NCBI GenBank assembly: GCA_011390335.1
Contig: JAABSO010000005.1
Coordinates: forward strand, 1 to 64,000
Direction: 5' to 3'
From: Desulfotignum sp.
GTDB lineage: Bacteria > Desulfobacterota > Desulfobacteria > Desulfobacterales > Desulfobacteraceae
Length of the DNA: 64,000 bases
Part shown: piece after piece, positions 9,101 to 17,096 of the stretch
Layout of the letters: each line of letters starts with the position of its first letter
How positions within the stretch are numbered: the stretch's first letter is position 1
The notes under the pieces: generated by a model
The model's database searches: none
What the model was told of the DNA's origin: nothing
The model's input: the letters and a program-made list of their open reading frames with translations, nothing else
Translations under genes and position numbers: made by a program

Positions 9101-10030
9101 AAAAAGGCGACCTCCGCATTTGAACAGGCCTGCAAAAAATTTGAGCGCACGCATATCACAGACTGGACTTTTGCTGATCTTACACAAGAAATGCCTGTTA
9201 CGGAACCTGACGGATGCATACACAGAGTGTATCCCGCGCTGAAGATCGAAGACAATACCATAAGCCTGCGCCTGTTCACCGATCAGAAAGCGGCAGAAAC
9301 CTCCCATGTCCAGAGTGTGCGATTTCTGTATGAACATGCATTTGCCAAAGAGTTTACAGCCATCAAAAAAGATATCCGCGCCACGGCGGATCTCAAACAG
9401 ATCGCTTCCTGTTTCAACGGCCAGGCAGCTTTCCAGAAAGCAATCTACACCTGCATCACAAGAGAGCTGTTTGAAAAAAATATCCGGACAAAAACTGCAT
9501 TTGATGCCCATATCCAGAAAATCAGACCCGCACTCTACCAGAAAACAAAGGAGATGCTGGCAGACATCATGGCCGTGGGCAAAGAATATGAAAAATGTTT
9601 TTCACTGATACAGTCATTGTCCCTCAAATACGAAAACAGGCCCCAGGCCAGCCGGATTCTCACCCGGCTGTCTGATGAACTCAAGAACCTGGTGCCCCCC
9701 CATTTCTTGTCCCTGTATACCATGGAAAGAATCCGCCACCTGCCCAGGTATGTGTCATGCATCAGAATCAGAGCACAGCGGGGGGCGGACAACCCGGTGA
9801 AAGAAACCGCCAAGGCGGAAAAACTGACCCGGTTTGAACACCATCTTTCCAATCAGCTGGCTGCCCTGTCTGAAAAGAGCTCTTCTGAAAAAGCACAAAA
9901 GGTAGAGGACTTTTTCTGGCTTTTGGAAGAATACAAAATCTCCATTTTTGCCCCGGAAATAAAAACCGCTGTCAAGGTATCTGCCAAACGCCTGGACAAA
10001 GAACTGTTGACCCTGGCCACCATGATCTGA
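6149..10030 (+). CDS. hrpA: DEAH-box ATP-dependent RNA helicase HrpA
   Basis: 1293 residues, the usual size of HrpA. Motif I is GETGSGKTT at about residue 60, motif II is DEAH, motif III is SAT, motif V is in TNVAETSLTIPG, and motif VI is QRLGRCGR. The helicase-associated winged-helix/ratchet/OB region follows. The C-terminal half matches the DUF3418 extension typical of HrpA rather than HrpB. It is an RNA-dependent ATPase acting on mRNA and stalled ribosomes in the cytoplasm. An in-frame TAA lies 6 nt before the ATG at 6149, so the frame cannot start earlier. An ATG at residue 33 is possible, and neither has a strong ribosome binding site. Confidence 0.93.
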   Translation: MQKPTDTRPKNPGPTKKKGFQHRCNRPAHLNFMPDLPVTARKDEIVDAVKNNQVVIISGETGSGKTTQIPKCCLAAGCGTRGIIGCTQPRRIAAITVAKRIAFELGQPLGQSVGYKIRFDDKAPAGACIKLMTDGILLAETQQDPLLKRYDTIIVDEAHERSLNIDFTLGILRRLVKKRKFLKLIITSATIDTQKFSDAFDQAPIIEVSGRMFPVETIYQPILGETGDKQNPEDQGYVEAAAEAAHSLLSETRSGDMLIFMPTEQDIGETMELIRGKQHPGVTILPLFARLSAKEQAKVFSRTPGRKIIVSTNVAETSLTIPGIKYVIDTGLARIPSYSPRTRTTSLPVQPISQSSANQRLGRCGRVENGVCIRLFDEDDFNGRPFFTAPEILRSNLAEVILRMISLDLGDVQGFPFIDPPAAKSIKDGFDTLVELGAIQKKNQSRKKKTSFALTRIGQIMSKIPVDPKLSRILIAAKENNCLAETLVIVTALSIADVRQRPAEKAAAADQQHAKFKDPTSDFVTLLNIWNAYKAQEKKSRSRNKLRQFCADHFLSFKRIREWQDIHSQIRRNLKEHGFSDFSSFNAPPGTDQLKSREHDIGGPLYIALHKSLLAGYLSHIARKKEKNIYTAAKGQQAMIFPGSGLFDKAGPWIVAAEFVKTSLLFARGVANIDPAWLEEIGKDLCTRTYAEPRWEKKQGQVLATEQVSLFGLIIVAGRNVAYGKINPEEAGEIFIRKALVEAEIHQNFAFMEHNLALIQELEDLEHKTRQRDILVSQEDIFQFYHTRLPKPFYNIDTFARFLKDRGNDHFLRMTRQDLEKTMVDQSRLALYPDVLDTEQGNFVLSYQFNPGNEADGVTVKVPADSAVRLKQTALEKLVPGMFEEKIAGLIKGLPKQYRVRLMPIQKTAARITRDLPKDNTPLFSQLSAFIQKHYSFTIPATAWSEENLADHLKMRISIRDHRDKEITSLRDPSILQQFPVTRPKKATSAFEQACKKFERTHITDWTFADLTQEMPVTEPDGCIHRVYPALKIEDNTISLRLFTDQKAAETSHVQSVRFLYEHAFAKEFTAIKKDIRATADLKQIASCFNGQAAFQKAIYTCITRELFEKNIRTKTAFDAHIQKIRPALYQKTKEMLADIMAVGKEYEKCFSLIQSLSLKYENRPQASRILTRLSDELKNLVPPHFLSLYTMERIRHLPRYVSCIRIRAQRGADNPVKETAKAEKLTRFEHHLSNQLAALSEKSSSEKAQKVEDFFWLLEEYKISIFAPEIKTAVKVSAKRLDKELLTLATMI

Positions 10031-10060
10031 AACATTGCCCTGCCCGTGCATTAAAAAAAA

Positions 10061-10318
10061 TTATCCGGATCGCTGGTTTTTCAACCGTTCTTTCACCTGT
10101 TTTTCCAGGTGCTGGATCACCTGTGACAAAGCCCTTGTTTCCCGGATGGGACCGGAATGGTTCCATCCGGCTGCCAGGGCCTGTTTTTTTTTATCCCGGA
10201 ACTGCTCCAAAGATTCCACCAGGGTTTTCCAGGCAAACAGTTTCTGGAGCACATGCCGCTCCTCCGGGCTCAAATCTGCTGTGTCAATGGCATAGCCGGT
10301 ATCTGTTTTGATGATCAT
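10061..10318 (-). CDS. Conserved small hypothetical protein
   Basis: 85 residues, convergent with hrpA. The ATG at 10318 is preceded by CAGGAA at a usable distance. A longer frame to 10402 has no supporting start signal. The protein is soluble, highly charged and helical. It begins MIIKTDTGYAIDTADLSPEER and has a Lys/Arg-rich C-terminus. There are no cysteines, signal peptide or membrane segment. I do not recognise a domain. Confidence 0.55.
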   Translation of the reverse strand: MIIKTDTGYAIDTADLSPEERHVLQKLFAWKTLVESLEQFRDKKKQALAAGWNHSGPIRETRALSQVIQHLEKQVKERLKNQRSG

Positions 10319-10534
10319 GTTTTTGTTTGTTCCTGTAATTGGTGCTTTTTTTGTCAACTGGACAGGATCTGTCTGCACACCATTGCCGGGCACCTGCAAC
10401 AATACAATGGTATGATAATAAGGATATCAGAAAATGGGCTGCCGGTAAAACATCCTGCAAAAAATACAGACCACTGTGTATTTGCCATAAGCATACCAGG
10501 TTTTCGATCACTCTGTGCAGCACTCTGTCCCAAG

Positions 10535-10702
10535 CCCCGCCCCTGGTGGCGTCCTGTGCCCGGCCCGAGACCTGCGGAGGCCTGTTTTCATAAGAACAAT
10601 GAAGCGCGGCAACCCGCCCTCAGGTTGAAAATCATCCCGGCATATTTTACCAGGCCCCCTCCGGCTCTGACGGTCCGTTCACAGGACACCGCCAGGGGCT
10701 CC
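10535..10702 (+). repeat. Structured intergenic repeat, copy D (with enlarged interior)
   Basis: Arms CCCTGGTGGCGTCCTGTG (10541-10558) and CACAGGACACCGCCAGGG (10680-10697) pair over 18 positions using two G-U pairs. The core segments CCGGCCCGAGA and CTCTGACGGTCC match the other copies, but about 80 extra nt separate them, and part of that insert can fold on itself (GGAGGCC with GGCC...CTCC). The gap 10319-10906 holds this copy and the second-family element at 10798-10870. I see no gene in it. Confidence 0.7.
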
Positions 10703-10797
10703 TTATAGAAGCGCACGTGACTATAGCAAATATCCAGACAGATCATGCAGGGCTTGAAACCCGGCTGAAAATGCAGTAGTTTGGCAGACATATTTTG

Positions 10798-10870
10798 TAT
10801 GAAAGTGTTAAGCAAATACCTGACTGCTTATACTTTCATCGTTTGTTGTGCCCGCCAGGGCATGGGTGTT
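10798..10870 (+). repeat. TATGAAAG...TTTGTTGTGCCC hairpin element, single copy
   Basis: TATGAAAGTGTTAAGCA is paired imperfectly with TGCTTATACTTTCAT. It is followed by TTTGTTGTGCCC-GCC-AGGGCATGG and GTGTT. The same architecture and the same 3' tail occur twice at 50607-50858. It ends 36 nt before the ccdA start. Confidence 0.65.
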
Positions 10871-10906
10871 ATTTAAAATCCTCCTTATAAGAAAAGGAAC
10901 TGCAGC

Positions 10907-11605
10907 GTGTTCACTGAAACCATAACCTTTCCGGCTGCTTTTGCCGCAGGCCTGCTGTCGTTTTTGTCTCCGTGTATCCTGCCCCTGATACCGGCCTATT
11001 TTTCATTTATCACCGGGCTTTCCTTAGATGAACTCACCGCCGGCAGACAGGAAACCAGAAAAAAAGTGATCCTGTCAACCCTGGCATATGTATCAGGATT
11101 TTCCTTTGTTTTCATCATGTTCGGGGCATCCGCCTCATTTCTGGGATCTGTTTTCACCGAGTACGCCTATGTGATCCGGTACCTGGGCGGGGGCATCATC
11201 GTGATTTTCGGGCTGCACCTGCTGGGTGTCATCAATATCACGGCCCTGTCCTTTGAAAAACGGATCCATATGAAGCAGAAGCCTGTGCACCTGCTGGGCA
11301 CCTTTATCATCGGCATGGCTTTCGGGGCAGGCTGGAGCCCCTGTATCGGGCCTTTGCTGGGCAGTATCCTTATTGTGGCCGGCAACCAGGACACCCTTGC
11401 CAAAGGGGTATGGCTGCTGGCTGTTTACTCGGCAGGCCTGGCTTTGCCCTTTATTGTGATGTCTGTTTTCATCACCTCTATTATGGAATTCATGAAAAAA
11501 GCCACCCGGTTCATTGTTGTCATCAACAAAGCAGCCGGAGTCCTGCTGATTCTCATGGGACTGCTGCTGATTTTTGACAAATTTCATTTATTGGTCGCCG
11601 TGTAA
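10907..11605 (+). CDS. ccdA: CcdA-type cytochrome c biogenesis / thiol-disulfide membrane protein
   Basis: 232 residues, GTG start with AAGGA 8-12 nt upstream. Six hydrophobic segments show the DsbD/CcdA transmembrane pattern. The two redox cysteines sit in LSFLSPCILPLIP (helix 1) and GAGWSPCIGPLLG (helix 4), each in the expected Cys-X-X-Pro-like setting. The protein carries reducing equivalents from cytoplasmic thioredoxin across the membrane, for apocytochrome c haem ligation or periplasmic disulfide reduction. No thioredoxin-fold partner is adjacent; an MFS gene follows 17 nt downstream. Confidence 0.9.
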   Translation: MFTETITFPAAFAAGLLSFLSPCILPLIPAYFSFITGLSLDELTAGRQETRKKVILSTLAYVSGFSFVFIMFGASASFLGSVFTEYAYVIRYLGGGIIVIFGLHLLGVINITALSFEKRIHMKQKPVHLLGTFIIGMAFGAGWSPCIGPLLGSILIVAGNQDTLAKGVWLLAVYSAGLALPFIVMSVFITSIMEFMKKATRFIVVINKAAGVLLILMGLLLIFDKFHLLVAV

Positions 11606-11622
11606 ATTCCGGGAATATTTCC

Positions 11623-12807
11623 ATGACAAAAAACCCCAGACAGTTTTACAGCCTGATCATTGTCACCACCCTGGCCAAACTGCTGCTGAACACGGCCAGG
11701 CGGATGGTCTATCCCTTTGCCCCGGCCTTTGCCAGGGGGCTCGGGGTGGATCTGGCCGCCATAACATCCGTGATCGCCCTTAACCAGGCCACCGCTGTTC
11801 TGGGGCCTGTGGGGGCATCCTTTGCCGACCGTTACGGCAACAAAAGACTCATACTCATTGCCCTGGTCCTGCTGTGCCTGGGCTGCTTTGCCGCAGGTAT
11901 TGTTCCCCTGTACGGGGTCCTGGTGGTGAGCCTGTTTCTGGCCGGCCTGGCCAAAAGCATTTTTGATCCCAGCTTCCAGGCCTTTATCGGTACCCATATC
12001 CCCTTTGAACAGCGGGGAAAATTCATCGGCATTACCGAACTGGCATGGGCCGGGGCCACACTTTTAGGAATCCCCTTGGCCGGGCTTATTATCCAGAAAT
12101 TTTCCTTCCAGACCCCGTTTCTGGGCATCGGCCTGCTGGGGGTGGCCTGTTTTTTTCTGATCCTCCGGCTCATGCCGGCAGACGGCCCGGCAGACCGGCA
12201 AAACAATGGGTCAAGCGCCATACTTGCGGCAAACTGGAAACAGATAATGAGAAACCGCCGGGTCCTGGGGATTCTGGGGTTTTCCTTTTTCATGGCTCTG
12301 GGGTCTGATACCCTGTTTGTGGTTTACGGGGCCTGGCTGGAACAGTCCTATGGCCTGTCTCTGGCTGCCATCGGCCTGGGCACCATCCTCATCGGTATTG
12401 CCGAGGTGGCAGGAGAAGCCATCACCGCATTTTTTTCCGACCGGGTGGGGTTGCTGCGAACCATTTTCATCGGAATGGTTCTGACGGCAGGGGCCTATTT
12501 TCTGCTGCCGGTCCTGGACCGGGGGGTCCCTTATGTGCTGGGGGGACTGTTTCTGGTTTTTCTGTGCTTTGAATTCACCATTGTAACCGCCATGGGTCTG
12601 GCCACGGAACTGATGCCGGAGCTGCGGGCCTCCACCATGTCCGCTTTTTATGCCATAGGGGGTCTGGGACGGGTGGCAGGGGCTTTTTGCGGGGGATTCG
12701 CCTGGTCTCATACCGGCATATTTTTCATCAGTCTCATTGCCGGGGGGTGCACCCTTGCTGCCCTGGCATGCATGACAGCCGGATTTGCCCGGTTTTCCAA
12801 ACCATAA
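11623..12807 (+). CDS. Major facilitator superfamily transporter
   Basis: 394 residues with about twelve hydrophobic segments. The MFS loop 2-3 signature is GPVGASFADRYGNKRLI, a repeat-like second-half version is AFFSDRVGLLR, and a central hydrophilic loop lies near residue 190. No signal peptide. Starts 17 nt after ccdA and is probably cotranscribed. Substrate cannot be read from the sequence; drug/proton antiport-like 12-TM families are closest in general form. Confidence 0.85.
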   Translation: MTKNPRQFYSLIIVTTLAKLLLNTARRMVYPFAPAFARGLGVDLAAITSVIALNQATAVLGPVGASFADRYGNKRLILIALVLLCLGCFAAGIVPLYGVLVVSLFLAGLAKSIFDPSFQAFIGTHIPFEQRGKFIGITELAWAGATLLGIPLAGLIIQKFSFQTPFLGIGLLGVACFFLILRLMPADGPADRQNNGSSAILAANWKQIMRNRRVLGILGFSFFMALGSDTLFVVYGAWLEQSYGLSLAAIGLGTILIGIAEVAGEAITAFFSDRVGLLRTIFIGMVLTAGAYFLLPVLDRGVPYVLGGLFLVFLCFEFTIVTAMGLATELMPELRASTMSAFYAIGGLGRVAGAFCGGFAWSHTGIFFISLIAGGCTLAALACMTAGFARFSKP

Positions 12808-12885
12808 CCCCAATTTTCAAACTTTGCGGTTAGCCTTCTCATGGAAGCTTTTTGGATGAAACTTTCATTTCCACTCCCTCTTATA

Positions 12886-12920
12886 CTAACAGCTAATAGC
12901 TAATGGCTAATGGCTAACAG
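12886..12920 (+). repeat. Five tandem CTAAYRG heptamers
   Basis: Exactly five head-to-tail heptamers: CTAACAG, CTAATAG, CTAATGG, CTAATGG, CTAACAG. They lie in the 176-nt gap between the convergent MFS and PHP genes. The same heptamer builds the arms of the elements at 50607-50858. A nearby AACTTTCAT (12860-12868) recalls their CTTTCAT end, but the conserved tail is absent here. Confidence 0.7.
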
Positions 12921-12983
12921 CACAGGTCGACAATGTTACAGATACGATTTTACAGGCAGGCTTGGCCCTGCAGCCTGATATCT

Positions 12984-13919
12984 TTATGACAATGCCGCCC
13001 AAAAAATCCGGAAATCTGCTTCAGATATGCCGGCCACTGCCGGAGGGCGCTCTTTGCCGTCATGGCAGTCAGACCCACCCGTCACCAGAAGGTGGTGTTT
13101 TTCTGCCCAGGAGAGCAAAACAGCCTGGTGTTCCTTTGTATGTCCCGGATAATACACCTCAATGCCTGTGATGCCGGCTGCCAGAAATTCAGGCAGCAGC
13201 GTTTCCACGATATCCACCGGGGGCAACACCTCTTTGTAATGGCCTTTTCCGGTAAAAGAACCTGCTGCCGGGTGGGCCAGAACCGCCACCAGATCCTGTT
13301 TTTTAATAAAATCAGCTGCTGCATCCAGCCCAATGCCTGAGGGCAGATAGGCAGGGCTGTCATTGCCGATAATCCGGTTAATGGTGTTTTTATCGGTGAT
13401 GCCCATTCTCTCCGACAGGGCCAGGGCAAAATGCCGGCGGCTGGCATTGGCACTGTAAAAAGCAATATCTTCAAACACCAGGTCCCGGTCCAGCAGCGGA
13501 TCGGTACCGGCAGGGCCGAAAACAGTATTTATCTTTGCAATCCGTGCCCGGACAAGCCCTTCCCCCCGGCCATCCGCCATCAGGGCTTCAAAGGAACCGA
13601 CAAAATCCTCATCTGACAGGCGGCTGGGTTGAAAATAACACAACAGGTGCAGGGTGCCGGTGAAAAAAGAGCGGTTGAACCGGATGGACAGCTCCACCCC
13701 GGGAATTACCCGGATACCGGCCGTATCTCCGGCTGCCAGGCCCTTTGCAAGTCCCTTGAGGGTATCATGGTCAGTGATACCGATGGCACAAAGCCCGTTT
13801 TTTTTTGCCTGGTCCACCAGCTCTTCCGGTGAAAAATCACCGTCCGATGCCAGGGTATGGTTGTGCAGATCTGCAAATAAAGAATCGGCCATGGACGGCC
13901 TTTCCTGGTCCATATTCAT
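12984..13919 (-). CDS. PHP-domain phosphoesterase (YciV/RNase AM-like)
   Basis: PHP-fold metal-dependent phosphoesterase. ADLHNHTLASDG is motif I, GITDHDT motif II, IPGVEL motif III, VLAHPAAG a further metal-ligand segment, and TGGSDCHDG the C-terminal motif. Length (311 residues) and motif order fit the COG0613 YciV group, whose E. coli member RNase AM matures rRNA 5' ends and also hydrolyses 3',5'-nucleotide bisphosphates. I start at the ATG at 13919 with CAGGA upstream. Alternatives are 13988 (in frame, no signal) and an ATG ten codons downstream. Convergent with the MFS gene. Confidence 0.85.
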   Translation of the reverse strand: MNMDQERPSMADSLFADLHNHTLASDGDFSPEELVDQAKKNGLCAIGITDHDTLKGLAKGLAAGDTAGIRVIPGVELSIRFNRSFFTGTLHLLCYFQPSRLSDEDFVGSFEALMADGRGEGLVRARIAKINTVFGPAGTDPLLDRDLVFEDIAFYSANASRRHFALALSERMGITDKNTINRIIGNDSPAYLPSGIGLDAAADFIKKQDLVAVLAHPAAGSFTGKGHYKEVLPPVDIVETLLPEFLAAGITGIEVYYPGHTKEHQAVLLSWAEKHHLLVTGGSDCHDGKERPPAVAGISEADFRIFWAALS

Positions 13920-14096
13920 TTTTGTTTTCCTGTCAGTGTTGTTTTTCAGCAGAGAATTACTCATGTCTGTAAATATGCAGCCCACCATTTTTTATAAAAA
14001 AATGCAAGATATCATTTGATTTTTATCTGGTAAATGGTAGAAGAAAAAATCTAAATTTTGAATATTTTTAGGAAACATACCCTCTAAATTATAGAA

Positions 14097-16043
14097 ATGG
14101 ATACTGATATGGATATTTTAAATGCACTTGGGAAGGTCACATCAGCGCAGGATGCCAAAAAAATTTTCACACAGCGCATGGACGGCGCTCAACTGGACCG
14201 CATCCTGAAAATTCAAAACCCGGACATCCTGAAACGCATTGCCAATGCCATTGTGATCTGCAATCCGGATACGATTTTTATCAACACCGGCTCACAGGAA
14301 GATCAAGATTTTATCAGGAACCTGGCCCTGGAGACAGGAGAAGAAAGCCCCCTGGCCATGGAAAACCACACCATCCATTTTGACTTGCCCGGCGAACAGG
14401 GCAGGATCGTGGACAGGACCTTTTATATTGCCAACCCGGAAGACCACATCTCCTCTCTTGCCAACCGCATGAACCGGGAAAATGCCTTAGAAGATATCCG
14501 GTCCAACATGACCGATATCATGAAGGGCAAGACCATGATGGTGGGATTTTACATGCGGGGACCGGTGGGATCACCTGTATCAAACCCGGCCCTGGAAATC
14601 ACCAGCTCCGCCTATGTAAGCCACAGTGCCGAACTTTTGTACCGCAATGCCTATACCGATTTTGACAGGGAGGTGACCGCCCTGGGACATTTTTTCACCA
14701 ATGTTCATTCCCAGGGACTGAACCGGCCTGAAGACCTGCCCAACGCACGGGTGTTCATGGATCGGCAATACCAGACAACCTACAGCTTCAAATGCACCTA
14801 TGCGGGCAACACTCTGCTTCTCAAAAAAGGCAACCACAGGTTTGCCGTGGACAAGGCGGTTTACAAAAATCAGGGGGAAGAGCTGTCCGAACACATGTTC
14901 ATCACCGGCATCAAGGGTGCAGAGGGCCGGGTTACGTGGTTTGCCGGCGCCGCCCCTTCCGGATGCGGCAAGACAACTACGGCAATGGCCGGGAACCTGT
15001 TTGTGGGGGATGACCTGGCCCAGATGTGGATCGCCGAAGACGGCAGCATCCGGTCCGTCAATCCTGAAGCCGGCATTTTCGGCATTGTGGAGGATGTGAA
15101 CCAACAGGGCGACCCCTTGCTCATGAAAGTACTGCGCAAGTCCGGGTACGAAGTGATCTGGTCCAATGTGCTCGTTGATGAAAACAAGATCCCCCACTGG
15201 GTGGGAAACAATGAACCTGTGCCGGAAAAAGGGATCAATTTCCAGGGAGAATGGCATACCGGCATGACAGATGACAAGGGTCACCCTGTGCCCATGTCAC
15301 ACCCCAATTCCCGGTGCACCCTGCGGTCCACCTGCCTGGAAAATTATTCTGATGAAGCGGAAAATCCAAAAGGCGTGCTGACCCGGGTGTTTACTTACAG
15401 CGGCAGGGATGCCGACACCATGCCGCCTGTTTGGGTGGCGCAGGATCCGGACCACGGGGTGGTCATCGGTGCCTGTATCGTATCAGCAGCCACGGCCACC
15501 GAAGTGGGGGCCACCGGTGTAAAACGTGCTCCCTGGGCCAATGCCCCTTTTATACCCGGGGCACTGGGAGATTATATGGAAGCCCAGTTCCGGTTTTTTG
15601 GAAACAAAAAAATTCGTAAAGAGCACCAACCGGTGATGGCAGGCCTGAATTATTTTCTCACGGAAAAATCCAGGGGAGGGGAATCAGACGGCCTTCTGGG
15701 GGAAAAAAAGGATGTAAAGGTCTGGCTGGCATGGCTGGAACGGTATGCCCGAAATGAAGCAGACTGCATCAAGACCCCCATTGGCAATCTGCCTCTTTAC
15801 CAGGATCTGGCCCGATTATTTGAAAAAATTATTGATAAAGAATACCCCAAAGCTTTGTATGACCGGCAGTTTTCCCTGTATGTGGACAATATTGTCCAGC
15901 GCATTGGGCTGCAGGAAACCGCCTATGCCAAAGAAGCGGGTATTCCGGGCAGGCTGTTCGATATTCTGGCGCGCCAGAAAGAAGAGCTGCTGGCATGGAA
16001 ACAAAAAAAAGGGGCGGTCATCCTGCCGGATGATTGCCATTAG
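14097..16043 (+). CDS. pckG: Phosphoenolpyruvate carboxykinase (GTP)
   Basis: 648 residues, the size of GTP-dependent PEPCK. Converts oxaloacetate + GTP to PEP + CO2 + GDP in the cytosol, for gluconeogenesis or anaplerosis. Visible features: substrate-binding MRGPVGSP, a P-loop FAGAAPSGCGKTTTAM holding the hyper-reactive Cys of the family (GCGKT), NPEAGIFGIVEDVN, the segment following HPNSRC, and ERYARNEAD near the C-terminus. The start could also be the ATG four codons downstream, and no strong ribosome binding site is present. The family P-loop is usually FPSACGKTN, so APSGCGKTT is a mild variant. Confidence 0.94.
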   Translation: MDTDMDILNALGKVTSAQDAKKIFTQRMDGAQLDRILKIQNPDILKRIANAIVICNPDTIFINTGSQEDQDFIRNLALETGEESPLAMENHTIHFDLPGEQGRIVDRTFYIANPEDHISSLANRMNRENALEDIRSNMTDIMKGKTMMVGFYMRGPVGSPVSNPALEITSSAYVSHSAELLYRNAYTDFDREVTALGHFFTNVHSQGLNRPEDLPNARVFMDRQYQTTYSFKCTYAGNTLLLKKGNHRFAVDKAVYKNQGEELSEHMFITGIKGAEGRVTWFAGAAPSGCGKTTTAMAGNLFVGDDLAQMWIAEDGSIRSVNPEAGIFGIVEDVNQQGDPLLMKVLRKSGYEVIWSNVLVDENKIPHWVGNNEPVPEKGINFQGEWHTGMTDDKGHPVPMSHPNSRCTLRSTCLENYSDEAENPKGVLTRVFTYSGRDADTMPPVWVAQDPDHGVVIGACIVSAATATEVGATGVKRAPWANAPFIPGALGDYMEAQFRFFGNKKIRKEHQPVMAGLNYFLTEKSRGGESDGLLGEKKDVKVWLAWLERYARNEADCIKTPIGNLPLYQDLARLFEKIIDKEYPKALYDRQFSLYVDNIVQRIGLQETAYAKEAGIPGRLFDILARQKEELLAWKQKKGAVILPDDCH

Positions 16044-16228
16044 ACAAAATATATGGATATTATTTAACGAAATTCTTAAAATAAATTTCAGATATTTGCT
16101 TGATTTATCAATTTCGCTTGATTTTATTTATTCTATTATATTAAAAGAACTATTTACCATAAAACCAAAAAGATATAGTTGCAGCCGGATGCTGCTGACA
16201 ATATGTTTTATGACAACAGGAGGAAGTA

Positions 16229-17062
16229 ATGGCAAAAATTGTCGCCCGTGAGGAAATGGCCCAGGGGACTATTGTAATGAATGAGATTGATGCCCCCCGC
16301 ATATCCCGCAAAGCAAAACCCGGCCAGTTTGTAATTCTGCAGGCCGATGAAACCGGAGAACGCATTCCGCTGACAATGGCGGATACCGACCCTGAAAAAG
16401 GCACCATCACCATTATCTACATGGTGGTGGGCAAATCCACCGCTCGGTTCAAGGAACTGCAGGTCGGGGATGCGTATTTTGCCCTTATCGGGCCGTTGGG
16501 TGCCCCCACCCATATTGAAAATTTCGGCAAAGTGGTATGTGTGGGCGGCGGCACAGGGATCGCCGTGCTCCACCCCATTGCCCGGGCATTGAAACAGGCC
16601 GGCAACGAGGTCACCACCATCCTGGGTGCCAGAAGCTATGATCTGCTGATCATGGAAGACAAAATGCGGGCTGTGTCAGATCATTTTCACATCTGCACCG
16701 ATGACGGATCCCATGGCCACCACGGATTTGTTACTGATGTATTGAAGGATGTTCTGGAAAAAGATGATATCAATCTGGCTGTGGCCATCGGTCCCATACC
16801 CATGATGAAATTCTGCAGCCTGATCACCAAGGAAAAAAATGTCAAAACCTTTGTGAGCCTGAACCCCATCATGGTGGACGGCACCGGCATGTGCGGATGC
16901 TGCCGTGTATCTGTGGGAGGAGACACCAAGTTCGCCTGCGTGGACGGCCCGGAATTCGATGGCCACAAAGTGGATTTTGACGAACTGGCCAAACGCCTGG
17001 CATCCTATCTGGACGAAGAACGCACCAGCATGGAAACCCTTGAAAAATGCAAAGCACTATAA
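16229..17062 (+). CDS. nfnA: NfnA-type FAD/[2Fe-2S] subunit (NADH-dependent ferredoxin:NADP+ oxidoreductase, small subunit)
   Basis: 277 residues of the PyrK/ferredoxin-NADP reductase family. An FAD-binding beta barrel is followed by an NAD-binding Rossmann domain (VCVGGGTGIAVLHPIA). The C-terminal [2Fe-2S] cluster is at DGTGMCGCCRV...KFACVDGPEFDGH. A perfect ribosome binding site (GGAGGAAG) precedes the ATG. The adjacent gene, 34 nt downstream, encodes the GltD-like large subunit, as in NfnAB, which couples NADH and reduced ferredoxin to NADP+ reduction by flavin-based electron bifurcation. The 185-nt AT-rich gap upstream probably holds the promoter. Confidence 0.92.
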   Translation: MAKIVAREEMAQGTIVMNEIDAPRISRKAKPGQFVILQADETGERIPLTMADTDPEKGTITIIYMVVGKSTARFKELQVGDAYFALIGPLGAPTHIENFGKVVCVGGGTGIAVLHPIARALKQAGNEVTTILGARSYDLLIMEDKMRAVSDHFHICTDDGSHGHHGFVTDVLKDVLEKDDINLAVAIGPIPMMKFCSLITKEKNVKTFVSLNPIMVDGTGMCGCCRVSVGGDTKFACVDGPEFDGHKVDFDELAKRLASYLDEERTSMETLEKCKAL

Positions 17063-17096
17063 CAACACCCAACCGGTTGGTAATACGGAGGAATAA

